Positions 1 through 11,491 are shown, numbered from the stretch's first letter. The stretch: 64,000 nt of DNA from Hippopus hippopus (GCA_946811185.2 OX328109.1:806001-870000); one strand, 5' to 3'. Numbers and translations: made by a program. Notes: generated by a model not told the origin, from the letters alone.

Positions 1-260
1 TGCTAATTAAAACGAACGATATTAACATTAACGCAAATACTTTCCCGAAACCAGTTCGAAAAACTGTGTTGTTTTGGCTTTATTAATTTCTGTAAATTGA
101 CCGGATAACTGGTACCGGTTTTTAAAACCCGGTATTTAAGGTTCGTTGTAACGTTTCCGTTTTGTCTGAAAAAAAACCAAACCGTCAGAGTCCAATATTA
201 GAAGGGTTTTTCTCGGTGGACGAGTAAGGATCAAAGCAGGGCAAGTGTTTTTTCAAAGTC

Positions 261-280
261 ACTTGTCCTACAGGACAAGT
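261..280. repeat. Short perfect hairpin
   Basis: ACTTGTCCT, two bases, AGGACAAGT. Nine-base arms; no function suggested. Confidence 0.7.
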
Positions 281-390
281 GCCTTTCCTGGAAATTTTTG
301 GACCCTGGTGTATGTCAAATTTTCCCCCCCCCAGCCCATCCAGGCTTGCTATAAACAACACATTCTGAGAAGAATAAGGAAGACTCTTAA

Positions 391-590
391 TCCTTTTCAA
401 GATGACAAAACTTTAGCCTTGTCCAAATTGAAAGCATTTGCAGATGACAATTTCAATGTGGCTCAAATGGTGCAATTGTTCTTCGATAGGGTTGAAAACC
501 TTGTGGGAAAAGGAGAAAATGCTGGTTACCAATGTTTTCAAAAGGCTTCTTTCCAAGGGTAGTCAAAAGTCGGCACTGTGCAGTAAAGGG
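391..590 (-). mobile_element. M1 MITE copy
   Basis: Flanked by TTAA at 387-390 and 591-594. The inner half of the hairpin on one side is deleted, but ends and the GTCCAAATTGAAAGCATTTGC block are intact. Confidence 0.85.
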
Positions 591-599
591 TTAAGAATC

Positions 600-2010
600 A
601 AGAATCAAACAAGACCGCAAATATAGAAGCGTAAGCAAATTTCGCTAGTAATCGAATTTCGCCAACTATGTTTTCGGGCAATATTTTCGTATCTGTGACA
701 CCATCCATTCACGGAAATGATTGATATATTAGCAGCAAAGGTGTTTTGAACTGTCATTTGAATCTAATGACAGAAAAATACCTATCAATAGGAAAAAAGT
801 TCATAAGCGACCTCTCACATGCTTTTCCCCGCCATTTTATTATCACTTTTCAGGTGTCTCCTTTATATGCATATTTTAAAAGATACTTTTAGCTTAAAAC
901 TTTTTTGTGTCGTCAATTTTCGGTTTGACAGGTTATCTTTTGAACTTTAATAGCCGAAGTTTCGTATGGGGCACCTAAAGGGAAATATATCCATATGAAT
1001 GACAGAGGGGTCCTTATTCATTTTTTTTCCTATGGAAATAGACTGAATCAGGTACAAAATCACTACAAAGACAAGAAAATAGCTTTTTCTGTGAGCTACA
1101 AAAGGTTATCTTTTTAAGATTTACAGCCTCTTTATCCCCAACACTGTCATCCTGAGTTAGATTGTAATATTTCAGTGCCGCAGCAAGAAATAATTACACG
1201 AAAAATCACATAACTGTCAATTTTGTTTTCTGAGAGCTGCGTTTTGTTTTACGTCCTTCAGGTTTTCTCATAGGAAGTAAATGTAGAGTTAATACCCAAG
1301 GGAGGCAATGAATATTGCTGAAATGATGCTGTGAATTTTTTATTTCATTTTACCCTCTCTGGGGCCTCTAATTTTGGAAAACCAGAGTTGTCGAAATTTG
1401 CTTACTCTTTTTATAGATGGCGACTTTGCACTGTCTCACTTCTAACGATATTTTGACAGATAAATTTAGATGTTTAAGTGGTAAAAATTATTTTTACAAA
1501 AGTATTTAAATACAAGTGCATAGATATTTAACCATAAAGAAAATTACTATTGTTTTGTGCAATCCGCAAGAGCAGTTTCCCTTGCGTTGGCGAAATTTGA
1601 TTACACCAGTATAGTTTTGTTACAAGGCGAGTGTGGAATCTAGCCGACGAAAGTTTTGATCTCTTTTTTTCGTACCACATGCTACATATTTAGATCTATA
1701 TGAAAAGAAAATACTTGAAACTATGTTGATAAATGAGCAAATCTATAGCATTTTCATTGTTGTTGTTTTTCCTGATTGGACCCTAAAAAACCGGAATTGC
1801 TATCATTTGTGATTTGCAGACGTATAAACTTATTTCTATCTCCTTTTGGAAGAGTTGTAGTTGTTGTTGTTGTAGTAAATGGCTTCCGCGGTCTTTTCAT
1901 CACAGTTTATTTTGTGTACTTGTTTGTTTCAGATATAGAATCTAGGTTGTTTCATAAATATTCTCGTATATTCTTATTGCATATACATTGTTTGCCGAAC
2001 GACACTGATA
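600..2010. other. Unassigned single-copy-looking stretch
   Basis: 1.4 kb of AT-rich sequence with no recognised gene or repeat. The only notable detail is a (GTT)n-like run near 1755-1880. Nothing else is seen. Confidence 0.5.
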
Positions 2011-2017
2011 AAGACGG

Positions 2018-2190
2018 CTTTTGAAAACACTGTTTGAAAAAGAACCTGACTAGCATTTTCTCTTTTTCCACTCAATATTTTCCACCATTTCATAGACAAA
2101 TCCCATCTTTTGCCCCACAATGAAATTGTCGTCTGCAAATGCTTTCAATTTGGACTTGTCTAATATCTTGTCCGGTAAAATGTTTTAAAA
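2018..2190 (+). mobile_element. M1 MITE, 5' truncated
   Basis: Keeps the hairpin half and the GTCGTCTGCAAATGCTTTC block, but lacks the CCCTTTACC end. Confidence 0.7.
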
Positions 2191-2290
2191 GCGAGACGAT
2201 ATTTTCATACCGATATCCTGTTGTTAACGTTTCGAGTACTAGATTAGCTCATCCGTTGCTTTACCTTGTGCATTGGAGCATTTCTGCTAA

Positions 2291-2487
2291 CTCTCTACTA
2301 CACGACAAAATTTTAGACTTGTCCAAATTGAAAGCATTTGCAGACGACAAGTTCGAAACATATGGTAGAATTTGTCTCTAAAAGGATTAAAAAAAAAAAC
2401 ACTGTGGGAAAAGGAGAAAATTCCCACAATGATTTCAAAAGGTATTTTCCCAAGGGTCATTAAAACTACGGATTGTGTGGTATAGGG
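2291..2487 (-). mobile_element. M1 MITE copy, abutting the next one
   Basis: Head-to-head with the copy at 2492, sharing the single TTAA at 2488-2491. Confidence 0.82.
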
Positions 2488-2491
2488 TTAA

Positions 2492-2698
2492 CCCTTTACC
2501 ACACAATCCCAAGTTTTATCGACCTCAAGGAAGACACCTTTTGAAAACACTGTAGGAAAAGGAGAAAATGCTGGTAACCAACATTTTCTCCTTTTCCCAC
2601 AATATTTTCTACACTGCTATAAAGAAATTTCAGTTTATTTGTCGTGTGCAAATGCTTTTAATTTGAGCAATCCTAAAATGTTGTCGTTTTGTAATGAG
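2492..2698 (+). mobile_element. M1 MITE copy, complete
   Basis: TTAA at 2488-2491 and 2699-2702; CCCTTTACCACACAATCCC end and full hairpin are present. Confidence 0.88.
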
Positions 2699-2949
2699 TT
2701 AAAAGCAATCATTGGAAAATACCAAAATAGACATCGATGACGCATCAAAGTGAAAAAAGAGTGCACTTTTAAGTTCGTGATTTTGAACAAATATGAACAA
2801 TCTTACTCAAAATACCGAAAATTACGAAATTCATCCAGATCGTGATCCTTTTTTTTTTGCCGTGAAGAAAATGTGGCTCAAATAGATCTAATAGGAATTT
2901 AGAAAACATTCTGTGAAATATTTTCTGATGAAAACATTCTGTGAAATAT

Positions 2950-3152
2950 TTTCTAGTACAATTTTCTTTCCAAGCCACTGGCTGCTTTCCCACATAACCA
3001 TCATCGAAACAATGGTCAGTGGTGAGAGAGGAATGAATCCTGTCGTAAAGACTTTCATCAATCCTCGGAAAGAAATTGGCCGAGCCAGGGATCGAACCCA
3101 CGACCCCCTGTCCTCAGGTCCTGTACGCTACCCACTGAGCTACCAGGGCTCG
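2950..3152 (-). mobile_element. SINE-A, tail-truncated
   Basis: Minus-strand tRNA-like head (A box GTAGCTCAGTGG, B box GGGTTCGATCC region at 3080-3150) and the conserved SINE-A body words GAAACAATGGTCAG and CCTCGGAAAGAAATTGG. Confidence 0.82.
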
Positions 3153-3291
3153 ACTTTTTGAAAAAATAATTGCGTTTTAATATGACCAAGCCAAGCATTT
3201 TGTTGCCTTCGCGATGAATCACACAGGAAGTTAACTAAAACAATATCAAAACTGAAAGACTATTGTGCATGTACGAAATATGAGAACAGTG

Positions 3292-3558
3292 TGAGTCATG
3301 CTGTCGCAAAAGGGGGTTTAATGCATCTTCGTGATGCATTATACCTTGAGCAAGTCAACATATTATAATTATTGGTCTATAAACTCCATTTTGTCTAACA
3401 ACCGGCGAAATTCTGACGTAGAATAGTCCTTGAACATGCGGAAGATTTATCAGCAAAAAAGTTTTGACCCTGGTCAGCCTGCGCGGACTGCGCAGGCTGA
3501 CCTGAGTCGATACTTTTTGCAAATGCATTAAACTCCCTTTTCATTCAGCGTGACTCAA
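3292..3558 (-). mobile_element. M2 MITE copy
   Basis: TIRs AGTCATGCTGTCGCAAAAGG and the reverse at 3530-3558; internal hairpin CAGCCTGCGCGGACTGCGCAGG at 3476-3500. Confidence 0.82.
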
Positions 3559-3591
3559 ATATTTTTCCCCTGGTATTTGCACTTATTAAAA

Positions 3592-3960
3592 GTATTTATC
3601 ATATTCTTACCAGTGAATTACTGGTATTTCACAATGAATAACACCACTAGTGATGATAATTATGGTATCATCACTAGTGACGATATAGTTTTATATTGTT
3701 TACCTGAACTACTTTTTTCCCATATTGCTCATATTGTACCATTCTTGATGATTATTAGAATAAAAACGGGTGAATTAAGAATATTATAGATAGGATAATC
3801 AACTGGTTGTGTGTGATATTAAAAATCTGTCACTCGAATAGGGTGAGATGCGTTTAAAAAACTCGTCCTTCGGACTCGTTTTTTTTTTTAAACCACATCA
3901 CACCCCATTCTAGCGACATGTTTTTAATATCACACACAACCAGTTGATTATCCTCTATTT
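3592..3960 (+). mobile_element. M5 element with terminal hairpin
   Basis: The right part is a long hairpin: GTTGTGTGTGATATTAAAAA at 3807-3826 pairs with its complement near 3928-3947 around a loop CGTCCTTCGGACTCG. The left part matches the reverse complement of 7890-8031, so the element extends beyond the hairpin. A perfect sub-palindrome with ACTAGTGATGATA arms sits at 3648-3682. Confidence 0.75.
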
Positions 3961-4469
3961 CTCATTTTTCGATGATGCTTTTTCTCTTGTCAAAGACAAA
4001 TTATATGTTTTTCAAAATCACTTTCAATTTTTCCTTGGAAAATGCTTTTTAATTTTAACAAGTCGTACATGTTGTCGTCCTCTTAGTGATTCAGACCGGA
4101 AGTAAACGAAACAATGTCACAAATGAAAGACCACTGTGCCTGTACGAAATTTGAGAACAATATATGTTTCATCTTAAACAAAAGTCTCATAGTACGTAGG
4201 TTTTAAAATGGTCATTAACACGGAGATGTGAAATGTAAAACTAGACTTGTTCTTTGTCCCTCGAAAATTAACACCCCTGTATCAGGAAGTGTCGATTTTC
4301 AGCAAGAAAAATAACAGAATTAAGAATTATATATTTTAAAAAATGCAGAATAACACCAAAAACAGAATTATTAACAGAATTATTATCTTTACTAAACAAT
4401 CTGGAGTTTTAACGTCCCCGAAGAAGAATGCTTAAATTGAAAACAAAGTGGAAAAAGGAGAAAAATGGG

Positions 4470-4667
4470 AAAAAATAGACTGGTCCAAATTGAAAGCATC
4501 TGCAGACGACAAATAAAATTTGAACGAGGCTCAAATGATTGGATTCTTTGAAGAGGTAGAAAACATTGTGAGAAAAGGAGAAAATGCTGGTTACCAGGCT
4601 TTGTGTCTTGAAAGAAGAGTTTTTTTTTTGTTTGGGGTCGTTTAAACACGAGTTTGGTTGCTAAAGG
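4470..4667 (-). mobile_element. M1 MITE, decayed
   Basis: AAATTGAAAGCATCTGCAGACG block and one hairpin arm remain; the end is GCTAAAGG. Confidence 0.65.
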
Positions 4668-4671
4668 ATAA

Positions 4672-4833
4672 CTCTTTCCCAGAGTTTAAAATTCAGACGA
4701 GTCCAAATTCAAAGCATTTGCAGACGACAAATCAGAACGAGTAAAAACATTGTGGGAAGAGAAGAGCATGCTGGTATTCAGCATTTTCTCCCTTTCAAAT
4801 AAAGTTTTCCAAGGCTAGATCATGTGCTAAAGG
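4672..4833 (-). mobile_element. M1 MITE, decayed, adjacent
   Basis: Follows the previous copy with ATAA between, a probable eroded shared TTAA. Confidence 0.65.
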
Positions 4834-4985
4834 GTTTTAAACAAATATCCGCCATAGCTGAAATATTTACACTATGATTACATTGTTCTATCTATAGCCA
4901 CTTGGCGGCGTTTTACTCCCCGCCCATCTGTCAATAATACACCAAAATATAATCCCGATTAATGAGCTTAAAAACAAAACTTTTA

Positions 4986-5482
4986 TATGAGCCTTCCTCT
5001 GAAAAGAAAAGGGTTTTAATTCATCCGCAATAAGTGTCGACCAGGTCACCTGACCTGTGTCGAAACTTTTTGCTTTTGATAAATTTTCTGCATGTCAAAG
5101 GACTATTCTACCTTAGGATTAAGTCGGCTGCATTGGAGTTCAACGCCGTTTTATCAGCGTCGGTCATATCACAGCGGTTAGCACACCTTCGCATGTGTTT
5201 CCTTGCTTTCTACTGACACAACTGTCTTTTCAGGTCACTGACTACCCTTCTCACATGCATCGGAGGTGAGGGGGCGAAAAAGCGCCGGAAAGAAAGTGCC
5301 TTAAACGGGTATCGAACTCAACCACCAGGTCACGAATCGGATATGCTAACCACTCAGCTACCCGAGCGGGCTTGGCTGTTAGACAAAATGGATTGTATGG
5401 ACCAATAACTATGTGATGCCTTGTTTGGTAAAATGCATCACGGATATGCATTAAACCCCCGTTTGTCAGAGCGTGGTTCATA
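4986..5482 (+). mobile_element. M2 MITE split by SINE-B
   Basis: M2 left half to 5130 (hairpin near 5037-5070) and right half from about 5371 (GTTAGACAAAATGGATT to CCCCCGTTTGTCAGAGC) join across the SINE. Confidence 0.8.
5133..5370 (-). mobile_element. SINE-B inside M2
   Basis: tRNA-like head on the minus strand at 5300-5370 (CCCGCTCGGGTAGCTGAGTGG) and body with AGAAAGCAAGG. Flanked by GGCTG on both sides. Confidence 0.8.
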
Positions 5483-5504
5483 AGTATTTTCTGTTTATAA
5501 CATA

Positions 5505-5712
5505 GCCTATGAGCAGCTCCCTGGGAAAATGGAAATTTAATGCAAGTGCTTGATGCATCATTTTGATTCAGTGTGTCTAACAAGGACCTGGATAATGAGG
5601 TAAAATGATCCTCGGACGTGCATACAATTTATCAACAGCAAAAAGTTTCGACCAAGGTCAGCCTGCGCGGACTAACACAGATCGATACTTCTTGCAGAGC
5701 ACGACTCACTTA
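5505..5712 (-). mobile_element. M2 MITE, reverse, decayed
   Basis: GCAAAAAGTTTCGACC and CAGCCTGCGCGG remain; the inner hairpin has lost one arm. Confidence 0.65.
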
Positions 5713-5737
5713 TTGTGGTAATGTAGGCCTTGGTCGA

Positions 5738-5915
5738 GTTTTAACGACCCTGGAAAAGAAGGCTTTAGAAAACATTGTGAGAAATGGAGGAAACGCTGGT
5801 AACCAGAATGTGTTCTACCTTTCCAAAAACAGATTTTCAATTTTTGAGTCACATTTATTTTGTCGTCTGCAATTGCTTTCACTTGAGACATGTCTTAAAA
5901 CTGTTGTCCTTTGGT
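5738..5915 (+). mobile_element. M1 MITE
   Basis: GAGTTTTAACGACCCTGG to TTGTCCTTTGG; left terminus missing. Confidence 0.75.
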
Positions 5916-5919
5916 TAAT

Positions 5920-6092
5920 GCTTACTAATCGACAAAACTTTAGACTTTTCCAAATTCAAAGCATTAGCAGACGAACAAGTAAATGTGGCTTAAATAATGC
6001 TGGTTACGAGCATTTTCTCCTTTTCCCACAATGTTTTCTAAAGCTTTCTTTCCCAGGGCTGTGAAATCCAGGGATTGTTTGGTAAAGGGTGA
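5920..6092 (-). mobile_element. M1 MITE, tail to tail with the previous
   Basis: ACGAACAAGTAAATGTGGC and GATTGTTTGGTAAAGGG; the left arm of the hairpin is deleted. Confidence 0.75.
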
Positions 6093-6114
6093 AAGAGTCA
6101 ATTACAATTGTAAG

Positions 6115-6298
6115 GGTCAACCCTTAGACTGCTAAGCGCGACTCACAGACCTTTTTGCGGACAGTGTAGATCAAGATCAGACTGCACAGAACGTGCAGTC
6201 TGATCTTTGATCTACTCTGTCCGATAACATGTCCCCCCCCCTCAAAAAAAAAACCTTTGAAATAGCAAAATTTAGGTTTTTACTATTGGCTTAAAAGA
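6115..6298. mobile_element. M3 hairpin element
   Basis: GGACAGTGTAGATCAAGATC pairs with GATCTTTGATCTACTCTGTCC around GCACAGAACGTGC. GCTAAGCGCGACTC precedes it, as in the copies at 11745 and 15460. Confidence 0.75.
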
Positions 6299-6688
6299 TT
6301 GATTTCACTTATTTAGAACAGAATAGAACAGGATATTTATTGTTCGACTTGTACAAAGTACATCGTCATTACAAAGAACATTTATACATAGGTATTATAT
6401 ACAACAACAGGAATCAACTCATAAGTTAATTTTTTTATAATTACAATTAAAATTATGTATTAATTTTTAAGTCATTTACACGGGGATAAATTTACGTTAG
6501 CAATATAAGGCGCCGCAGAATACCCTAGAGAAATTTGACCAATCAGGATAAGGATTCACGAAGAGGTGGGAGATTATTGAAAAGCAATTTAGATCGATTT
6601 ATGAATAGGTCTGTAAACACGAGGAATGTTAAAACTTTGAATGACGAGCTTTTGTAGATCTCTCTCCCTGTGCAAAATATTTGAAACT

Positions 6689-6770
6689 GGCAGCCATGCT
6701 CTAAAAAAAGGGGGTTTAGTACTTCTCCGCGATGCAGTAACTTATAATAAGCAAGCCACCACATACATGT
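6689..6770 (+). mobile_element. M2 fragment
   Basis: CAGCCATGCTCTAAAAAAAG TIR and GATGCAGTAAC; cut by SINE-C. Confidence 0.55.
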
Positions 6771-7004
6771 TTATTGATTGAATGGTGTTTTACGTCGCTT
6801 TCAACATTATTTCAGTCATTTCATGAGCGACAGCTCACATATTCATGTATGTCCTGGGTTTCACTAGTACTAGGCTGGGGCCCTGAAGTGTCAAAAGGCT
6901 TGCCAAAGGTTCCTCCTGTGAAAAACCGGGCGGATCAGGTGCTCAAACCAGGGGCCTCCAGGTCACGAGTCCCACACCTAACCACTGAGCCACAGGACCC
7001 CCAT
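6771..7004 (-). mobile_element. SINE-C with 11-bp target duplication
   Basis: tRNA-like head on the minus strand (GGGTCCTGTGGCTCAGTGGT type, B box near 6955) and ATTGATTGA tail. CACATACATGT flanks it at 6760-6770 and 7005-7015. Confidence 0.88.
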
Positions 7005-7015
7005 CACATACATGT

Positions 7016-7316
7016 GTGCCATGCCTTGGCAAAAGGGGGCTCCATGCGTCTCAGTGACACATCACACGTAGTAGGTCCAGGGATCTAATATACACAGGGA
7101 TCCCTGGTAGGTCATCATATAATAATGGATCCATAAAAATCCATTTTGTATAACAACCGACTGAATCATGATGTACATTGGTCCTTTGACATGTAGAAAA
7201 TTGACCAATAGCAAAATGTTTCGGCCCAGGTCAGCCTGCGCGGACTGCGCAGGCTGACCTGGGCCGAAACATTTTGCAGATGCATTTAGTCCCCTTTTCA
7301 CAGAGCATGGCTCATG
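7016..7316 (-). mobile_element. M2 MITE, reverse, with a very strong hairpin
   Basis: The internal hairpin at 7205-7276 is nearly perfect: AGCAAAATGTTTCGGCCCAG to its complement with GGACT in the loop. TIR ends at GAGCATGGCTCA. Confidence 0.85.
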
Positions 7317-7321
7317 TAATT

Positions 7322-7443
7322 ATGGATCAATAGAATCCTTTTTGTCTAACACGACCAACTGAATCACGAGATAGAATTGTCCTTGGACATGCAGAAAAAT
7401 TACCCATTGCAAAAAGTTTCGACCCAGGTCAGCCTACGCGGAC
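7322..7443 (-). mobile_element. M2 fragment, reverse
   Basis: ATCAATAGAATCC to CAGCCTACGCGGACAT, then truncated by SINE-A sequence. Confidence 0.65.
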
Positions 7444-7555
7444 ATAACCATCTCAAAAACAATGATCAGCGGTGAGAGAGAGAAATGAATCCTGTCACAA
7501 TCATCAATCCTCGGAAAGAAATTTAGCAGAGCTCTTCATTGAAACCTGGGACACG
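7443..7555 (-). mobile_element. SINE-A fragment
   Basis: AACAATGATCAGCGGTGAG and TCAATCCTCGGAAAG body words only; the tRNA-like head is absent. Confidence 0.7.
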
Positions 7556-7737
7556 ATTGGTTGAATTTGCGTTTATTAATCGTCGCCACCGGTTGCCCAT
7601 ATGGGCGACGCAACCCTGAAGGCTGTTAGTTTTGTTACTGGGGATAGTGCAGATACAGGACGAACCTAAGTTAAGTTCGGCCTAGTTCTTTAACGTGCTC
7701 GGTGTATAGCACCGTCACACTCCGCATGAGGGTAGCT

Positions 7738-8031
7738 TGTGTGTGGTATTAAAAATCTGTCATAAGAATGGGTTGTGATGCGGTTGAAAAAACGAGTCCG
7801 ATGGACGAGTTTTAAACCACATCACACCCCATTCGAGTGACAGATTTTTAATATCACACACAAACAGTTGATTATCCTATTTATTATATTCCTAATTCAC
7901 CTTTTTATTTATTCTTATAATTACGAAGAATGGTACAATATGAGCAATATAGGCAAAAAGTAGTTCCGGCAAATATCCTAAAACTATTTTGTCCCAGTAA
8001 TTCACTGATAAGAATATAATAAAACGGTTTA
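7738..8031 (-). mobile_element. M5 element, reverse copy
   Basis: Matches the reverse complement of 3592-3960. Hairpin arms around GAGTCCGATGGACGAG at 7792-7810, so the loop differs from the first copy (CGTCCTTCGGACTCG). Confidence 0.75.
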
Positions 8032-8069
8032 ATGTCTCATCCGAAAGACTTAGTAATTATAGCTGGCCA

Positions 8070-8160
8070 GCCGATGGAATCAAACCCACACCCTCAACTG
8101 ACCCGAAACTCGACGTTTACGAGTCCTACGCTCTACCATTTGAGTTATGCGGGCTGGCTA
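8070..8160 (-). repeat. tRNA-like sequence (SINE head or tRNA pseudogene)
   Basis: On the minus strand GCCAGCC and GGCTGGC can form a 7-bp acceptor stem; TGGTAGAGCG and GGGTTTGATTCC resemble A and B boxes. The anticodon arm does not form a 7-base loop, so a working tRNA is unlikely. Confidence 0.5.
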
Positions 8161-8449
8161 ACCTGGGATTACTCTGGTCTAAGGTAATGTACGCTAACGA
8201 CTGCGCTACCAGGGGTCGAAATAAACTTATGAAATATCATTTGAGTTGTTCAATTCGGGACGATATCTCTGATCATAAAACTCAATGAGTCGTGTAGTTT
8301 ATTGTCCAAATTTATCTGAATCTAATCTTTAAGTATCGTGACCCGACATTATATGAGTAGGTTATATTCCTTCTTTTCATTGCTGTTTGGTGCAAAACGC
8401 TATTTAGGTAAACTCGTTAAAACATAGTCCAGTATGTTAGCGACAATAA

Positions 8450-8555
8450 AGAAGAAAGCTATTTTGAAAATATTGTCGGAAAATGAGAAAATGCTGGTAA
8501 CCATCATTTTCTCCTTTACACACAACATTTTCTATCATTTCAGTTTTCTAATTCA
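8450..8555 (+). mobile_element. M1 fragment (hairpin only)
   Basis: AAGAAAGCTATTTTGAAAAT through the ATGCTGGTAACC centre to TTTTCTATC. Confidence 0.65.
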
Positions 8556-8559
8556 CATT

Positions 8560-8615
8560 GAACCAGCGACCTCCTGTTCTAAAGTCCTGTACGCTACCGA
8601 CTGAGCTAGCAGGGC
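8560..8615 (-). mobile_element. SINE-A head fragment
   Basis: GAACCAGCGACCTCC to CTGAGCTAGCAGGGC, the tRNA-like part only. Confidence 0.6.
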
Positions 8616-8754
8616 CCTGCGATATCCTGCTAAAAAGGTAGAATTTGTCTTCAAAAAGTGCGGAAGAATAGGACCAGACATTTCTTGTAAAACATATGTC
8701 TCTGTCAATGAGCCGTGTAAGACTATGGCTTGTTTGAATTATTTATAGGGTCAC

Positions 8755-9185
8755 ACGAAACGAAATGCTAATCCGTTTATAGGATTTCGTTATAACAAAT
8801 TTGTGTCTACAAAATGCTTATACGTTAATACGAAATAAAAGTTTGTTATATCCATATCTTATTCAAATTCATTTTTTCGCAATGGGATTTCGATTAAACG
8901 AATTCATTTAAAGAAATACTAATTCCATAAAACGACTTTTTTTTATACGAAATCTTATTTCAAGAAAATGATGTAATAATTTGTGTTAACGAAAATACCA
9001 ATTTGAAAAAATTTTGAATTTTTTTTAACAAAAACTTTTTCTGTGAAAATGATATAAAGATTTCGTTGTAACGAAATGATAATTGTACCTTTTTTTTTTT
9101 CGAAAGAGGTTTTCGCTATAACGAATTGATATTTCATTTTATTGAATTATATTTCGTTGAAATGAAATAGAAAATGTGTTTTACA
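8755..9185. repeat. AT-rich degenerate repeat of TTTCGTTRTAACGAAAT palindromes
   Basis: A motif close to TTTCGTTGTAACGAAAT recurs irregularly (8781, 9059, 9112, 9160 and weaker), with many single TTCG/CGAA half sites. Spacing is roughly 50 bp where it is clearest. No coding content. Confidence 0.5.
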
Positions 9186-9353
9186 CATGACACATATTGG
9201 GCTGCATGGCCCTTATCCATCATAATGCATGCCGAAGGATTCGATTAACGGACTACCCGAGGTTTTTGCCGAATGTCATTAATGTGTAACAAAATGTGTA
9301 AATAAATACGATATGAATACGACGATGATGATATTAACCTAAGGCAAGTAGCC

Positions 9354-9572
9354 TAAACCTTTATCACACGTTCCCGAGTTTTAACGACCCATAGGAAGAA
9401 GCCTTTCGAAAACATTATGGGAAAGGAGAAAATGCTGATAACCAGCGTTTTCTCCTTTTCCCACAATGTTTTCTTTTCTATCAAAGACAAGTTCGACTAT
9501 TTCAGCCACATGTAAACTGTCTGCAAATGCTTTCAATTTGGAAATGTATACATTATTGTCGTCTGGTGAAGA
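9354..9572 (+). mobile_element. M1 MITE
   Basis: Right TTAA 9573-9576; hairpin complete with one mismatch (ATTATGGG). Confidence 0.8.
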
Positions 9573-9726
9573 GTTAAAAAACTCATAGGCTACTTGCCTC
9601 GTTAACTACTTGCCCAAGGGCAATACGGAAAACAAAGGGAGTTTCAAATGGATAGGCAAAAAATACAGATCGCCAATTATGATAATAAGCAGTAAACACT
9701 GATATAACCCGTTCACTGATATAAGC

Positions 9727-9930
9727 ACCGTTTACGAAACAATCGTGTGTTGTAACGACCCTGAGGAAAAAGGCTTTTGAAAACATTGTGGGAAGAGGAG
9801 GAATTGTTTTCCCTTAAAGTTTTCTACCCTTTTATCCTCAATTCCTGTAATTAGCACCACATGGAATTTTTTTGTCTGTAAAAGCTTTCAGTCGAGAATA
9901 TAAAGTGAAATTTTGGCGTCAAGGAAAGAG
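9727..9930 (+). mobile_element. M1 MITE, diverged
   Basis: Ends at the TTAA 9931-9934, which also starts the next copy; the core hairpin is degraded. Confidence 0.7.
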
Positions 9931-9934
9931 TTAA

Positions 9935-10160
9935 CACTTTACCACAGTGTCACAATCCCGACTTTTGACGACCCAAGAAAATAAGACTTTTGAAAACATT
10001 GAGGAAAAAGGAGAAAAAATAGTAACCAGCATTTTGTCTTTTCCCTTGTTTTCTACCCTTTTCAAAACAAATTTTAGTTTTTGAGTCACATTTTGAATTG
10101 TCTCAGACTGAAACGCTTTCAAGTTGGACATGTCTAAATTTTTGTGGTTTGGTTGAGAGT
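9935..10160 (+). mobile_element. M1 MITE, diverged
   Basis: TTAA 9931-9934 and 10161-10164. CACAGTGTCACAATCCC end and TGTGGTTTGGTTGAG end. Confidence 0.78.
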
Positions 10161-10180
10161 TTAAACCGGAGGCCGAAAAA

Positions 10181-10446
10181 TTGAGCCATGCTCCGTGAAA
10201 AGGGGGCATAATGCATCTGTAAAAAGTATTGACCCATGTCAGCTTGCGCATTCCGCACTGGCTGGCCTTGGCCTAAACTTTTTTGCTTTTGGTCAAGTTT
10301 CTGCATCTCAAAGGACCAGTGTACCTCATAATTCATTCGGTTGTTATACAAAATGGATTTTATGGATCCATAATACTGTGATGACTTGGTTTGTATCATG
10401 CGCCCTGGTGATGCACTAAGCCCCCCGTTGCCACAGCATGGCTCAA
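10181..10446 (+). mobile_element. M2 MITE, full length (266 bp)
   Basis: TTGAGCCATGCTCCGTG at the left and its complement CACAGCATGGCTCAA at the right define the whole element. The internal hairpin is decayed. Confidence 0.88.
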
Positions 10447-10579
10447 TTTACATGTATTTTTTGTCAGTGATATTTTTCGACTGAGGTGTGTTTGGGTTAA
10501 CTCTACGAGCGCCGAATAAAGAATACACATTTTCAGCTCTAGAAAAAAGACCTAAATAACTGCATTTCCTAGGTTGCTG

Positions 10580-10708
10580 TTAACTATACCGTTTCAGCAA
10601 AGCGGACAGTGTAGATCAAGGATCAGACTGCACATTTTGTGCAGTCTGATCTTGATCTACACTGGCCGCAAAGGCAATGATAGTTGTGAAAGGCACTGAA
10701 ACGGGTTA
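10580..10708. mobile_element. M3 hairpin element
   Basis: GCGGACAGTGTAGATCAAGG paired with CTTGATCTACACTGGCCGC; AGGCACTGAAACGGGTTAAG at the end. Confidence 0.78.
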
Positions 10709-10863
10709 AGCTGGCATTTGTTTAACTATCAAAGGCCACAGTTGAAAACAGGAAAATAAAGCCTAATCCAATCTTTCACCGGATGTTGCGATTTAAATGC
10801 AATACAATACAGTATAAGGTGTTCATTGCATAAAAAATCCATCGTTACACTGTGTATAACAAA

Positions 10864-10936
10864 ATGAGTGAATGAATGGATGATTGAAGGAAGGAAGGAA
10901 GGAAGGAATGAGGGAGGGAGGGAAGGAAGGAAGGAA
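10864..10936. repeat. GGAA/GGGA microsatellite
   Basis: (GAAG)n with GGGA interruptions. A near-copy of the flanking text ATGTTGTTTTTTTGGCGC recurs at 11042. Confidence 0.9.
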
Positions 10937-11252
10937 TGTTGTTTTATGGCTCATTGACAGCTCTGGTCATTTAGCTTGCATATCTGTATTGAAAGGTGAT
11001 ACGTGCAATTTTTGTTCTTAGAAAGATTTGAGAATAGAGAATGAATGTTGTTTTTTTGGCGCATCGACAGCTCTGGTCATTTAGCACACATGTAGATCTA
11101 TTTATTACAGTGTGATAAAGTGCAATTTTGTGCTTATATCAAAAGAAAAAAAAAACATACATGTATACTAAAAAAACAGAAAAGAGTATTTTTTGCAGTC
11201 TGATCTTGGTCTACACTGACCGCAAAGGCAACAATAGTTGTGAAAGACGCCA

Positions 11253-11481
11253 TATCCCTTTGTCAAAAAATCCCGAGTTCTTACGACTTTCGGCAAGAAA
11301 GCTTTACAAGACATTGTCGGAAAAGGAGAAAATACTAGTAAACAACATTCTCTCCTGTTTCCATAGTGTTTTCTATCCAATCAAAGACAAACTGTGGCCA
11401 ATCATTTCAGCAATTTTCAATATGTCGTCTGCAAATGCTTTCAATTTGGACCAGTTAAGAATTTTGTCGTTTGGTAAAGGG
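11253..11481 (+). mobile_element. M1 MITE
   Basis: TTAA 11482-11485 at the right; hairpin centre changed to ACTAGTAAAC. Preceded by an M3 half (11195-11250). Confidence 0.8.
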
Positions 11482-11491
11482 TTAAACGTTA

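Noticed and set aside
8070..8160. Functional tRNA gene on the minus strand
   Set aside because: Acceptor stem and boxes are present but no proper anticodon loop; tRNA-derived SINE head or pseudogene is likelier.
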